NCBI RefSeq assembly: GCF_019207025.1
Contig: NZ_JAEEGC010000137.1
Coordinates: 1 to 64,000, forward strand
DNA: 64,000 nucleotides
DNA from: Clostridium thailandense
GTDB taxonomy: Bacteria; Bacillota; Clostridia; Clostridiales; Clostridiaceae
Reading direction: 5' to 3'
The notes below the pieces were generated by a model that was not told where the DNA came from, did no database searches, and saw only the letters and a program-made list of their open reading frames with translations. A program made the translations under genes and the position numbers. Position 1 is the first letter of the stretch. Every line of letters starts with the position of its first letter. Below, in pieces: positions 17,519 through 25,906 of this stretch.

Positions 17519-17539
17519 TAAAATAATATATTGAAATAA

Positions 17540-17668
17540 GGTGTTAAGGCTAGTGCAATTCAAGCAGATGTTTCAAAACCGCAAGAAGTACGCAATATGT
17601 TTGAAATCGCTTTAAAAGAATTTGAAAAAATTGATATTGTAGTAGCAAACGCAGGAATTGAATATTGA
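17540..17668 (+). pseudogene. SDR fragment
   Basis: 43 codons without start: KASAIQADVSKPQEVRNMFE and FEKIDIVVANAGIEY, which correspond to residues about 50-95 of a classical SDR (the NNAG equivalent is ANAG). It ends in TGA inside a palindrome. It is a relic of a second SDR gene, not part of the intact one upstream. Confidence 0.75.
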
Positions 17669-17716
17669 ATGATCATTCAAAAAAGTATTGACTTTAATTG
17701 AATGATCATTTAATAT
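17665..17716 (+). promoter_or_regulatory. TetR-controlled promoter with two palindromic operators
   Basis: TTGAATGATCATTCAA (17665-17680) is a perfect 16-bp palindrome. A near copy, TTGAATGATCATTTAA (17698-17713), fills the spacer between TTGACT (17688-17693) and TAATAT (17711-17716), which are 17 bp apart. The operator position predicts self-repression by the TetR gene at 17794. Confidence 0.78.
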
Positions 17717-17793
17717 AGAAATATGAAATATAAAAACATATAAAAAATAGTTATTAAAGCAACATAATACCAAAGGATGAGGTAGAATTAGCT

Positions 17794-18363
17794 ATGAGAT
17801 ATAAAGATGATGACAAAAAAGAAAAGATTACTAAAGCAGCAATACAGCTTATAAATGAAGTGGGATTAGCGGAAATCTCAATATCAAAGATAGCAAAAAA
17901 AGCTGGAATTGCCCCTGGAACAATTTATACTTATTTTGATAATAAAGATGATATGCTTAGAAAACTTTTTCTGGAAGCTAAAAAAGATATGCAGCAAAAA
18001 ATATCAAATGGAGTTAATATTTCTGAGCCAACAGAAGCTGAATTTAAAAAGATATTGAATAATTATATTACTTTCTTTATAAACAATAAGGATAACTTTC
18101 TCTTTATTGAACAGTTCATGAACTCACCATTTGTTTTAAAAATTTATGAAGAAGTTCAGATGATTGGTAGGCCGTTAGTAGAGTTTTTAGAAAATGGTAA
18201 AAAGTGCGGTGTTTTTAAGGAAGTTGATATTGAACTATTGTTTATTTATTCTTTTAGTCCATTAATGCAAATTGCTAAAAAGTATTTCAATGGGGAGTTT
18301 GAATTTACAGAACAAAATATTAGGGAAATAATTGAAATGAGTTGTACTTCAATAAAAAAATAA
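17794..18363 (+). CDS. TetR/AcrR family regulator
   Basis: 189 residues. The HTH is in residues 8-54 (AAIQLINEVGLAEISISKIA, KKAGIAPGTIYTYFDNKDD). The ligand domain resembles TetR_C regulators (FIEQFMNSPFV). RBS-like GGATGAGG lies upstream. Related palindromes occur in its own promoter and before the flavoprotein gene downstream, so it probably controls both. Confidence 0.88.
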   Translation: MRYKDDDKKEKITKAAIQLINEVGLAEISISKIAKKAGIAPGTIYTYFDNKDDMLRKLFLEAKKDMQQKISNGVNISEPTEAEFKKILNNYITFFINNKDNFLFIEQFMNSPFVLKIYEEVQMIGRPLVEFLENGKKCGVFKEVDIELLFIYSFSPLMQIAKKYFNGEFEFTEQNIREIIEMSCTSIKK

Positions 18364-18380
18364 ACTTTTCTTAGTTAATT

Positions 18381-18515
18381 AAATGAATGTTCAATAATCA
18401 TAGCGCTAGCTTTAAATTACATTACTCTAACTTTAGGCTGAGAGTTAGTTTTGTAAATGTCCTAACAAAATTAATACAACATTATTTAGGAGAGTTATTT
18501 GAATGAATATTCATT
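18381..18515 (+). promoter_or_regulatory. TetR-type operators ahead of the flavoprotein gene
   Basis: AATGAATATTCATT (18502-18515) is a perfect palindrome matching the half-sites of the tetR operators (AATGA). A degenerate copy, AATGAATGTTCAAT, begins near 18382. AT-rich -10-like sequence follows before the gene at 18562. Confidence 0.6.
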
Positions 18516-18561
18516 TATTATAAAAATACTATATAAAAAATAACTAAATGGAGGTAATTAA

Positions 18562-19116
18562 ATGAGTAAAGTTGTAGTATTCGTTGGAAGTCCTAGAAAA
18601 AAGGGGATTTCTACTCAGCTCCTTAATAAGGCAATTGATGGGGCGAAATCCGAAGGAGCAGAAATTGTAGTTTATGATCTCAATGATACAGGAATTAGAG
18701 GATGTCAGGCATGTGATTATTGCAGAAAGGAGAAAGTCTGTATTATAAAAGATAAACTACAATCTATGTATAGCGACATCGCTTCTGCTGATGGGATTAT
18801 AATAAGTTCACCAATTTATATGTCTGACTTTAGTGGACAGGCAAAGATTTGGTTTGACCGTTTACGTCCTATGTTTGGACATGACTTCAAGCCACGTTAC
18901 CCCGGAAAAAAGATTATGGCTGTATTTGCACAGGCGGCAGATAATGAAGACTTTTGTAGTAATCTGTTTGAATCGCTAAAGATGCGTTCTGAATTTTTTG
19001 GATGGGATCTAATTGATAATATACTTGCATGTGGTACGGAGACTCCGGAATATAGCATACCTCAAGAACTCCTGGACAGGGCTTTTACTGATGGCAGGAG
19101 ATTAGTAGTAAAATAA
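18562..19116 (+). CDS. Iron-sulfur flavoprotein (flavodoxin family reductase)
   Basis: 184 residues with FMN loop GSPRKKGISTQ and Isf cysteine motif GCQACDYCRKEKVC (C-x2-C-x2-C-x5-C). SPIYMSDFSGQAKIWFDR matches the Isf middle region. GGAGG lies 7 bp before the ATG. It is most like 11119-11670, and both are tied to TetR genes, whereas the other two Isf genes are tied to AraC genes. Confidence 0.86.
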   Translation: MSKVVVFVGSPRKKGISTQLLNKAIDGAKSEGAEIVVYDLNDTGIRGCQACDYCRKEKVCIIKDKLQSMYSDIASADGIIISSPIYMSDFSGQAKIWFDRLRPMFGHDFKPRYPGKKIMAVFAQAADNEDFCSNLFESLKMRSEFFGWDLIDNILACGTETPEYSIPQELLDRAFTDGRRLVVK

Positions 19117-19509
19117 AGTTGATGCTGACACATAACCATTAAGATTTTCGTGGTAATTAAAAACAGAACAATGCTGTATAAGGATTTATGGACAATCTAT
19201 AATTAAACTCCATTACAGAAGGTCAGAAGTTAATCAAATTTTGATTTACAGATGAATTTTCAGGAATTCCATACAAAGTGTTTTTACCAATACTGCATGA
19301 TGACAATTTCAAATTTTTAAGTAAATATTGAAGTGCGTTTTATTTTCCCTCAGACTAATAGTTTGAGGGAGTTTTATTTAGGGGGCTGAACTATTGCTCA
19401 GAGCTAAGGATATTTGTTTCTATCTCTACTCATTTATCTCTATTATAGGGTGATTGATATCATCCTTAGTATTATTTTAAATCTCGTAGGTAAAAATAAA
19501 GGTACTATA
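19117..19509. other. Gene-free stretch with one terminator
   Basis: The only clear element is a terminator: CCCTCAGAC (19347-19355) pairs with GTTTGAGGG (19361-19369), followed by AGTTTTATTT. It would end the flavoprotein transcript. No ORF with an RBS was found. Confidence 0.6.
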
Positions 19510-19544
19510 TTGACATTATAACTACTGCGTGATACTATATAGTA
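19510..19544 (+). promoter_or_regulatory. PadR gene promoter with overlapping palindrome
   Basis: TTGACA (19510-19515) and TACTAT (19533-19538) have 17-bp spacing. TACTATATAGTA (19533-19544) is a perfect 12-bp palindrome over the -10 box, a likely PadR self-repression site. A related TACTAGATAGT follows near 19573. Confidence 0.7.
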
Positions 19545-19596
19545 GTAGTAAGTAATACTGAATATCGGTAATACTAGATAGTGAAGAGGTGGTTGT

Positions 19597-19920
19597 TTGG
19601 AAAATATCACGGAAATGTTAAAAGGTGTTTTAGAAGGCTGTGTTCTTGAAATCATCAGCCATGAGGAAATATACGGTTACGAGATTACGAAGAGGCTGAA
19701 TGCCCTTGGATTTTCGGATGTTGTTGACGGGACAGTCTATACTATATTGGTGCGTCTTGAGAAAAATAAGCTGGTAGAAATTACGAAGAAGCCATCCGAT
19801 ATGGGACCGCCGCGAAAGTTTTTCAAGCTAAACGATATGGGCCGTGAGGAACTGCGAAGGTTCTGGGAAAAATGGGAGTTCGTCGCATCAAAAATCAACC
19901 AATTAAAGGAGGAAAAGTAA
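19597..19920 (+). CDS. PadR family transcriptional regulator
   Basis: 107 residues, start TTG behind GAGGTGG. The winged helix is clear: ILEIISHEEIYGYEITKRL, DGTVYTILVRLEKNKLVE and PPRKFFKLNDMGREELRRFW. It is the short PadR-s1 class. The RBS for the next gene is inside its last codons, so the PadR and DUF1048 genes are coupled. PadR plus DUF1048 plus an ABC exporter is a known type of drug-responsive efflux set. Confidence 0.9.
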   Translation: MENITEMLKGVLEGCVLEIISHEEIYGYEITKRLNALGFSDVVDGTVYTILVRLEKNKLVEITKKPSDMGPPRKFFKLNDMGREELRRFWEKWEFVASKINQLKEEK

Positions 19921-19922
19921 CC

Positions 19923-20270
19923 ATGATGGAATTTTTTAAAAAATTAGCAGGGGATAAAAAAGAGTATAAGCAACAGATGGAACGGGTAAAAATGCTTCCT
20001 CACGACTATCAGTTCGTATATAAAAAAATCCAAGAATATATGTGGAATTTTGCGGCAGGAAGTGGCTATGACATGTTGAAGGTTCAATATGAATTGATAG
20101 ATTTGTTCGAAGCCGGCGCAGCTGAAGGAAAACATGTATTAAAAATTACTGGTGAGGATGTGGCAGCGTTCTCTGATGAACTTCTGCGCAATGCCAAAAC
20201 ATATACGGAAAATTGGCGAGAGAAACTAAACCGCGACATATTGAATAAATTTGGAAAAGTGAACGATTAA
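19923..20270 (+). CDS. DUF1048 family protein, copy 1
   Basis: 115 residues, start ATG 2 bp after the PadR stop codon, with TAAAGGAGG in the PadR end. Features are a lysine-rich N-terminus, the family signature LPHDYQFVYKKIQEYMW, an LxDLFExGAAEGK segment and GEDVAAFSDELL. All-helical, no membrane segment, function unknown. Three paralogues stand in tandem here. Confidence 0.85.
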   Translation: MMEFFKKLAGDKKEYKQQMERVKMLPHDYQFVYKKIQEYMWNFAAGSGYDMLKVQYELIDLFEAGAAEGKHVLKITGEDVAAFSDELLRNAKTYTENWREKLNRDILNKFGKVND

Positions 20271-20348
20271 AAATGATTGATTAAGCTATAACCATAAAAG
20301 ACTTGAAAAAACCTACAAAAAAGAGGTTCTGAATGGCGCACACTTTGC

Positions 20349-20432
20349 ACCAGGGTCAAGGAACTGGAGAAGTTTTGGGAAAGGCTGGAATTCGTATCAT
20401 CAAAAATTAACGAGTTAAAGGAGAAGATATAA
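20349..20432 (+). pseudogene. PadR C-terminal remnant
   Basis: The frame encodes VKELEKFWERLEFVSSKINE and LKEKI, which matches the last 25 residues of the intact PadR (LRRFWEKWEFVASKINQLKE). It ends in TAA overlapping the next ATG. It shows that the second DUF1048 gene came from a duplicated PadR-DUF1048 unit whose PadR has been lost. Confidence 0.75.
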
Positions 20433-20779
20433 TGAATTTTTGGGAAAAAGTTACGGGAAGCGATATGACTAAAGAAATGAAAGTTTTTGAATCCCGAGCC
20501 CAAAATCTACCAACTGATTATCAAGGGGCATGGGAAAAAATTAAGACTAATCTTTGGCAACACTCAGATTTCACCGGTCGCAATCTAATGCCAATTCTTG
20601 ATGGTGTGCTTGAAATGCTGGAAGAAACAGCGGCGAATGGGCAGAGCATCCAAGAGGTTTTGGGTGACGATATCAAAGGCTTCTGTTCAGCACTAGTTGA
20701 CAAAGAAGGGGCGAAATCTTTTCGCGACAAGTGGCGCCAGCAACTCAACAATAATATTCATAAAAAATTAGGTAAGTAG
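20432..20779 (+). CDS. DUF1048 family protein, copy 2
   Basis: 115 residues with LPTDYQGAWEKIKTNLW, a LEMLEETAANGQ segment and GDDIKGFCSALV, parallel to copy 1. RBS AAAGGAG lies in the PadR remnant and the start overlaps its stop (TAATG). It is more divergent than copies 1 and 3. Confidence 0.84.
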   Translation: MNFWEKVTGSDMTKEMKVFESRAQNLPTDYQGAWEKIKTNLWQHSDFTGRNLMPILDGVLEMLEETAANGQSIQEVLGDDIKGFCSALVDKEGAKSFRDKWRQQLNNNIHKKLGK

Positions 20780-20834
20780 GGGGATGAGGAGTAATAATCC
20801 TCATGTACAGAGTAAGGAATACAAGGAGGATAAA

Positions 20835-21185
20835 ATGAGAATACAAGATATCATAAAAGGTAAAAAAGAGTGGCGAGCACATATGGCTCGTGTCAAAGCG
20901 CTTCCGAAAGATTATCAGATTGTTTATAAAGAAATTCAAAAATATCTCTTTAAGGTTGGCCCAATTGAACTAGCTAATGGAATAGGGCTATTCTCAGGGA
21001 TTGTCGATCTTTTTGAAGAGGGTGTGGCCTTGGGGAAAGGCGTCCTCGAAGTAACGGGTAGAGACGTGGCAGCTTTCTGCGATGATTTAATCAAAGACTC
21101 AAAAACTTACGCTGATACCTATCAAGAATCTGTTGATCAAGAAGTTAACAAGGCTATGAAAAAGGTTACGAATAAAATAAAGTAA
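20835..21185 (+). CDS. DUF1048 family protein, copy 3
   Basis: 116 residues starting at the ATG after AAGGAGG; the upstream frame extension is spurious. Signature LPKDYQIVYKEIQKYLF, then VDLFEEGVALGKGV and GRDVAAFCDDLI. Closest to copy 1. The C-terminal tail is rich in Lys. Confidence 0.85.
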   Translation: MRIQDIIKGKKEWRAHMARVKALPKDYQIVYKEIQKYLFKVGPIELANGIGLFSGIVDLFEEGVALGKGVLEVTGRDVAAFCDDLIKDSKTYADTYQESVDQEVNKAMKKVTNKIK

Positions 21186-21279
21186 AAGTTTGATATCTGA
21201 ATGGTACAGTCGCCTTTGTCAAAATTAGCTGGTGACATTGCGAGTGGGCAACAAAAACATAAAATAAAGGGGTGGTAAA

Positions 21280-21468
21280 GTGTGTAAATATGAATGGATA
21301 TTATGCCCTGTCTGTGGAAGTAAAACAAAAGTTAAGATAGGTGTTGATACGGTGCTTGAAAACTTCCCGCTATTTTGTCCCAAGTGTAAACAGGAAACTA
21401 TAATCAATGTAAAACAACTGAATATATCAGTTATCAAAGAGCCAGACGCTAAGACGCAGAGCCGATAA
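21280..21468 (+). CDS. Cysteine-rich KTR domain protein
   Basis: 62 residues, start GTG behind AAAGGGGTGG. Two knuckles, CPVCGSKTK and CPKCKQETI, form a zinc ribbon, and the CGSKTKVK segment is the KTR signature. Such proteins often sit near tet(M) and conjugative-element cargo. Function unknown; nucleic-acid binding is likely. Its last codons form the left arm of a terminator. Confidence 0.82.
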   Translation: MCKYEWILCPVCGSKTKVKIGVDTVLENFPLFCPKCKQETIINVKQLNISVIKEPDAKTQSR

Positions 21469-21503
21469 ACATGAGTTAAATCATAGTTGTCGGCTCTTTT
21501 TTT
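21458..21503 (+). terminator. Strong terminator overlapping the KTR gene end
   Basis: Arms 21458-21474 and 21481-21497 pair over 17 bp with three mismatches or G-T pairs (core AGAGCCGA and TCGGCTCT with one wobble), then TTTTTTT. It separates the KTR gene from the ABC genes and may act as an attenuator for them. Confidence 0.8.
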
Positions 21504-21519
21504 ATAGAGGAGGAAAAAA

Positions 21520-22281
21520 ATGAAAAATAATATCATACAAGTTAAAGGGATAAAGAAATCCTACAAAGATGTAGAAGTACTCAAAGGAGTAGACTTTGAA
21601 GTAGAGCAGGGAGGTATTTTTGCATTACTAGGTTCCAATGGAGCGGGAAAAACAACGATAATTAGAATTATGGCTACTTTACTTAAATCAGATGCTGGAA
21701 GCGTTGTGATCAATGGTTTTGAAGTTGAAAAAAATCCAGGGGACATTAGAGATGCTATTAGTCTCACCGGTCAGTTTGCTGCTATCGATGAAATTTTGAC
21801 TGGACGTGAAAATCTTCAAATGATAGCAAATCTTAGACATCTTAAAAAACCAAATCAAGTAGTAGATGAATTAATTAATCGCTTTGGTATGTCAGAGGCT
21901 GCAGACCGTAGAGTTGGTACTTACTCTGGAGGTATGAAAAGAAGAATTGATATAGCAATGAGTCTTGTAGGAAATCCAAAGATTATTTTTCTAGATGAGC
22001 CAACCACAGGTCTTGATCCAGAAGCACGGTTAGAAGTTTGGAAGATTGTAAAAGAGTTAACAGCTTCAGGAACTACAGTATTTTTAACGACTCAATATTT
22101 AGAAGAAGCAGAGCAACTTGCGGATAAAATCGCTATTCTTCATGGGGGAAAAATTATTGCGCTAGATACGCTAGAAGGATTGAAAAAATTATTTCCACCT
22201 GCAAAAGTTGAATATGTTGAGAAACAACCTACATTAGAAGAAATATTTCTGACAATCATAGGTAAAAAGGGGGCTAAATAA
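21520..22281 (+). CDS. ABC transporter ATP-binding protein (DrrA-like)
   Basis: 253 residues. Walker A GSNGAGKTT, Q-loop in SLTGQFAAIDE, signature SGGMKRRIDIAM, Walker B IIFLDEPTTGLD and an H-loop-like Gln in TTQYLEEAEQ are all present. The end PTLEEIFLTIIGKK is the DrrA-type C-terminal signature. RBS GAGGAGG. It pairs with the permease at 22282 to form a drug-type exporter. Confidence 0.93.
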   Translation: MKNNIIQVKGIKKSYKDVEVLKGVDFEVEQGGIFALLGSNGAGKTTIIRIMATLLKSDAGSVVINGFEVEKNPGDIRDAISLTGQFAAIDEILTGRENLQMIANLRHLKKPNQVVDELINRFGMSEAADRRVGTYSGGMKRRIDIAMSLVGNPKIIFLDEPTTGLDPEARLEVWKIVKELTASGTTVFLTTQYLEEAEQLADKIAILHGGKIIALDTLEGLKKLFPPAKVEYVEKQPTLEEIFLTIIGKKGAK

Positions 22282-23046
22282 GTGGAATCTACAAATAAAT
22301 ATTTTTTCAAAGATATGAGTGTTATGTTTAGACGTTCTATGCGCCATATTTTTAGAAGTATGGATACAATTATTACTGTTTGTATCACTCCAATTGCGAT
22401 GATGTTACTATTTGTTTATGTATTTGGTGGTGCAATCCAAACAGGAACGAAAAACTATGTTAATTACCTATTACCAGGTATAATGTTAATGGCTATTGGT
22501 AGTGGGATTGCATACGTAGCGTATCGTTTGTTTATAGATAAAGAGCGTGGTATCTTTGAACGTTTTCACTCTATGCCTATCGCCCGTTCTACAGTATTAT
22601 GGGGACATGTATTAACCTCATTAATTTCAAATGGAATTTCTGTAGTAGTGATTATACTTGTTGCATTATTAATGGGTTTCCGTTCTTCGGCAGGAATCTT
22701 AGAATGGCTTATGGTATTTGGAATTCTTGGGATCTTTACACTTGCTTTGACTTGGATTGCTGTAATTGCAGGGCTTGCTGCTAAAACACCAGATGGTGCA
22801 GGGGCATTCGCTTACCCAATCATCTTCTTACCATTTATCAGTTCTGCCTTTGTACCAACGAATACTATGCCTTCAGCTGTACGTGTTTTTGCAGAGAGTC
22901 AACCTGTAACGCCTATCGTAGAAGCCATTCGTAATTTATTAGCAAACCAGCCAGTAGGAAATGAGATATGGTCTGCTATCGCTTGGTGTATAGCAATAAT
23001 AGTTGTTGCGTATATATTTGCAATGAGGATTTATAAGAAATTATGA
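22282..23046 (+). CDS. ABC transporter permease (DrrB/ABC-2 type)
   Basis: 254 residues, start GTG directly after the ATPase stop, with AAGGGGG upstream. Six hydrophobic segments, the ABC-2 signature KERGIFERFHSMPIARSTVL, and LPFISSAFVPTNTMP near the C-terminus. Base composition is slightly higher in GC than the neighbours. Likely exports an amphiphilic drug or lipid. Confidence 0.92.
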   Translation: MESTNKYFFKDMSVMFRRSMRHIFRSMDTIITVCITPIAMMLLFVYVFGGAIQTGTKNYVNYLLPGIMLMAIGSGIAYVAYRLFIDKERGIFERFHSMPIARSTVLWGHVLTSLISNGISVVVIILVALLMGFRSSAGILEWLMVFGILGIFTLALTWIAVIAGLAAKTPDGAGAFAYPIIFLPFISSAFVPTNTMPSAVRVFAESQPVTPIVEAIRNLLANQPVGNEIWSAIAWCIAIIVVAYIFAMRIYKKL

Positions 23047-23086
23047 TCTATCTTTATACTAAGTACGGTTATTCATCTATATGGGT

Positions 23087-23131
23087 AAATTACGCAAAAG
23101 GGCTATTGTATAAATAACCTTTTGTGTAATT
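23087..23131 (+). terminator. Terminator after the ABC operon
   Basis: ATTACGCAAAAGG near 23089-23101 pairs with CCTTTTGTGTAAT (23118-23130) with one G-T pair. A weak T-rich tail follows. Confidence 0.65.
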
Positions 23132-23210
23132 GTATCATCTTTCTATCAAAACATAATAGAGCATAATTGTATTATTATACTGACCACTGCTTGAAAAAAA
23201 CGCATAAAAA

Positions 23211-23254
23211 ACTGGATTCCGCACATTACGAAATCCAGTTAAAGAATTTTTTTT
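23211..23254. terminator. Bidirectional terminator
   Basis: ACTGGATTCCG (23211-23221) pairs with CGAAATCCAGT (23229-23239) with one mismatch. TTTTTTTT follows on the plus strand and a T6 run follows on the minus strand, so it can end both the rightward region and the leftward rsmH transcript. Confidence 0.72.
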
Positions 23255-23338
23255 TCTATGGATTATACAGGGAGCAGTTCAGTACAAGGAAAGCTAGGAT
23301 TTTGTATTTTCTAGTAGATGTAACATTAAAAATTATCC

Positions 23339-24403
23339 TTAAGCTTTGATTGCAAAGCGTAATTTAGCACAACTTGCACGACTATTGGCACGGCATTCCT
23401 CTGATGATGGGCGAATAGGCTCTGGAGCTATTTCAGAATAAACACCTTCACGGAAAAAGTGCTTAAAAGACTTTTTAACGCGACGATCTTCTCCTGAGTG
23501 AAATGTAAGTATAGCAACACGACCACCAGAAGCTAAGACATCCGGAAGTTTTTCTAAAAACTCATCTAGTGCTTTAAACTCACTATTAACTGCAATTCTA
23601 AGGGCCTGAAAGGTTCGCTGACAAGACTTTCTAATATCAGAGTCTTTGATTTTTGGAACATATTTTAGAGCATCTTGTATGATATTTCGAAGTTGTGTTG
23701 TAGTTAATATATCAATTCCTTTTTTTATGGTAGAAAGAATTGCCCTAGCGATTACTGCAGCATGAGGCTCATCAGCATTTTCTATTAACATATCTTCTAT
23801 TTCAAATAGTGTCAGTTCTTTTAAAAGCTCTGCTGCAGAGATACCCTCATTCGGATTAAGTCTTAAGTCTAATGGACCATCAGCTTTAAAGGTAAACCCT
23901 CTTTCAGGATTATCTATTTGCATAGAAGAAACACCTAAGTCTGCTAATATAAAATTAAAGGACTCAGGTTTAGAGGTAACTTGATCTACTTGTGAAAAGT
24001 TCATTTGCTTAATTTCTAAAATTTCTGGTCCATACCCTAAACTTTCTAAACGCTCTTTCGTCTTTGGCAATTCAATAGGATCTACATCAAGTGCATACAT
24101 GTGCCCTTTTGAATCTAAACATTTAAGCATTTCTAAAGTATGACCACCATAACCTAGTGTTGCATCTAAACCAGTTTGACCAGGTTTAATTTGTAGAATA
24201 TCCAATATTTCTTTAACACAAATTGAAATATGCATACCTGCAGGAGTTTTGCCTTTCTGAATAATCTTTGCAATATCTTCAGAATATTTCTCTGGATTCA
24301 GTTCTTTGTATTTTTCTTTAAAATTCCTAGGATGAGTGCCTTTATATCTAGGACGTCGCTGGTGTTTTGGCTCTTTCTCATCTAATATGTTATCTTGGTT
24401 CAT
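23339..24403 (-). CDS. 16S rRNA (cytosine-N4)-methyltransferase RsmH paralogue, stand-alone
   Basis: 354 residues; the usual RsmH is about 310, and here a basic N-terminal extension of some 45 residues is added. Core motifs: TLGYGGHTLEML (SAM loop), LALDVDP-like YALDVDPIELPK, ILADLGVSSMQIDN, ERGFTFKADGPLDLRLN and ILTFHSGEDRRVKKSF. It is not beside mraZ, ftsL or penicillin-binding protein genes, so it is not the division-cluster copy. RBS GATGAGG. It may modify C1402 of 16S rRNA redundantly or have a related RNA target. Confidence 0.86.
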   Translation of the reverse strand: MNQDNILDEKEPKHQRRPRYKGTHPRNFKEKYKELNPEKYSEDIAKIIQKGKTPAGMHISICVKEILDILQIKPGQTGLDATLGYGGHTLEMLKCLDSKGHMYALDVDPIELPKTKERLESLGYGPEILEIKQMNFSQVDQVTSKPESFNFILADLGVSSMQIDNPERGFTFKADGPLDLRLNPNEGISAAELLKELTLFEIEDMLIENADEPHAAVIARAILSTIKKGIDILTTTQLRNIIQDALKYVPKIKDSDIRKSCQRTFQALRIAVNSEFKALDEFLEKLPDVLASGGRVAILTFHSGEDRRVKKSFKHFFREGVYSEIAPEPIRPSSEECRANSRASCAKLRFAIKA

Positions 24404-24511
24404 TCTATTTCCTCATCTTTACCATATATTTTGTTATAAATTATATGATAGCAGATACGATTTGTTAAAGCAACAACAACATCAACAGGTGACTAGTGAT
24501 CAGATTTGAGA

Positions 24512-24709
24512 CTAAAATTTCCTCGCTGCACATTGGTACGCCAATAGCAATTCCCTCTCCATTGTTGGTTTAGGGGTCACTTTAACTGTATGCTTTTCTT
24601 CAGCAAACAATGCTTTTGCAAAAGGATCACAGTATTCGCTCTGAACTGCTATGATATTTGGTATTTTATCAATGATAGCACTTTCAAGTAACTCTTCTAA
24701 TGCCTTCAT
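24512..24709 (-). pseudogene. Frameshifted fragment of a PLP beta-family enzyme (threonine-synthase-like)
   Basis: 65 codons from an ATG at 24709. The first 50 residues (ELLESAIIDKIPNIIAVQSE, then YCDPFAKA and VTPKPT) match the C-terminal half of threonine synthase-like PLP enzymes. A +1 shift after PKPT restores EGIAIGVPM and EEIL, the next family motif, so the frame is broken. It lies 30 bp downstream of an SDR gene with GGAG before it, so it may still be translated. Confidence 0.65.
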
Positions 24710-24739
24710 AAAACTTCTTCATTCTCCTTTGAATTATTT

Positions 24740-25540
24740 TTAGATGGTTCGGATTGTACCACCGTCAATAGTGTGCTCATTTCCAGTAATGTAGGAAGCT
24801 CTGTCTGAAGCAAGAAAAGCAACAAGCTCAGCTATTTCCTCAGATTTAGCTGGACGGCCTAGAGGTATACCTCCGAGGGCATCCATCAATTCCTGTCGTG
24901 CAGCGTTATAATCACTTCCAGAATTTTGTGCCATTCTTTTAATAAGTCGTTCAGCAGCCTTTGTTTCTGTAAAACCTGGAGCAACTGTATTTATTCGTAT
25001 TCCATCAGGACCGAACTGAGTAGCCAAGTTCTTACTGTAATTTGTTAGAGCTGCCTTAGCCGCAGAATATGCCATAGTCATATTCCCTGGGAGCCTTCGC
25101 TGTATGGAAGATATATGAATTATCACACCTTTATGTTGTTTAACCATAGCTGGCAAGAATCCACGATCTAACCGTACAGAAGAAAAAAGATTAGCATTAA
25201 ATGTCTGTATCCAGTCTTCGTCACTTAATCCTAGTGCTCCATTAGTGGAAGTCGACGAACCACCTATATTATTGACTAGTATATCCAAGCCTCCAAATTT
25301 TTCAAGGGTATCCTTAATGATTTTCTCAGTACCCTCCGGTGTACTGACATCTGCCTGAATAAATTCAACAGAAGCCGGTAAATCTTCTGAAATATTACGA
25401 GCAGTTGTTATTATTCTCGCTCCTGAATTAAGCAAACGCAGAACAATAGCATTTCCAATGCCTTTGGTTCCGCCGGTTACAAGTACCCGTTTACCTTCAA
25501 ATTCTTTACTTATATCAAATAATGATGAATTATTTTCCAT
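24740..25540 (-). CDS. SDR family oxidoreductase
   Basis: 266 residues. TGGTKGIGNA is the cofactor loop, NNIGG replaces NNAG, and the catalytic Ser-Tyr-Lys are in HISSIQRR and MAYSAAKAALTNY. The C-terminus SYITGNEHTIDGGTIRTI is standard for the family. RBS AAGGAGG. The upstream region has a TGACG/CGTCA inverted repeat. Substrate unknown. Confidence 0.9.
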   Translation of the reverse strand: MENNSSLFDISKEFEGKRVLVTGGTKGIGNAIVLRLLNSGARIITTARNISEDLPASVEFIQADVSTPEGTEKIIKDTLEKFGGLDILVNNIGGSSTSTNGALGLSDEDWIQTFNANLFSSVRLDRGFLPAMVKQHKGVIIHISSIQRRLPGNMTMAYSAAKAALTNYSKNLATQFGPDGIRINTVAPGFTETKAAERLIKRMAQNSGSDYNAARQELMDALGGIPLGRPAKSEEIAELVAFLASDRASYITGNEHTIDGGTIRTI

Positions 25541-25599
25541 AATAGAAATACCTCCTTGCGTTTAAGTTATTTTACTTACTTAGTATAACTAATATAACT

Positions 25600-25615
25600 T
25601 GACGACAGTACGTCA
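25600..25615. promoter_or_regulatory. TGACG-N6-CGTCA inverted repeat upstream of the SDR gene
   Basis: A perfect 5-bp dyad spaced by 6 bp, 60 bp upstream of the leftward SDR start. Probable regulator site; no regulator gene lies adjacent. Confidence 0.4.
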
Positions 25616-25785
25616 GGTTTTGAAATGATATTTATTTACCACTGGTCATGGAAACAATCACAGTATTTGAATAGAGGAGAATAAAACATGACATGATGTG
25701 GTCAGGTTATACCTGTTATTATTAAAAATATTCCATATGCAATGTACGGGATAAAAAATAAAAAATTATATAAAGGAGAAAAACT

Positions 25786-25881
25786 ATGATTAAAAAGATT
25801 GAACAACCTATTGAAACATATTTCACAGTAAGCAGAAAGATAAAAAGACTAGAAATTTTATTTCCTTCCGACAAACAATAA
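25786..25881 (+). CDS. Small ORF of unknown function (31 aa)
   Basis: ATG behind a good AAAGGAG (7-bp spacing), 31 codons, basic, begins MIKKIEQPIETYF. It could be a leader peptide or the start of a deleted gene. It is 25 bp before the nitroreductase gene, so it could be co-transcribed. No family recognised. Confidence 0.35.
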   Translation: MIKKIEQPIETYFTVSRKIKRLEILFPSDKQ

Positions 25882-25906
25882 AAGAATATTAAGAGAGGAT
25901 ATATAT

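Noticed and set aside
19510..23046. DUF1048 triplet as a toxin-immunity or phage-defence cassette
   Set aside because: No toxin, nuclease or defence domain is visible; PadR and the exporter point to drug response instead.
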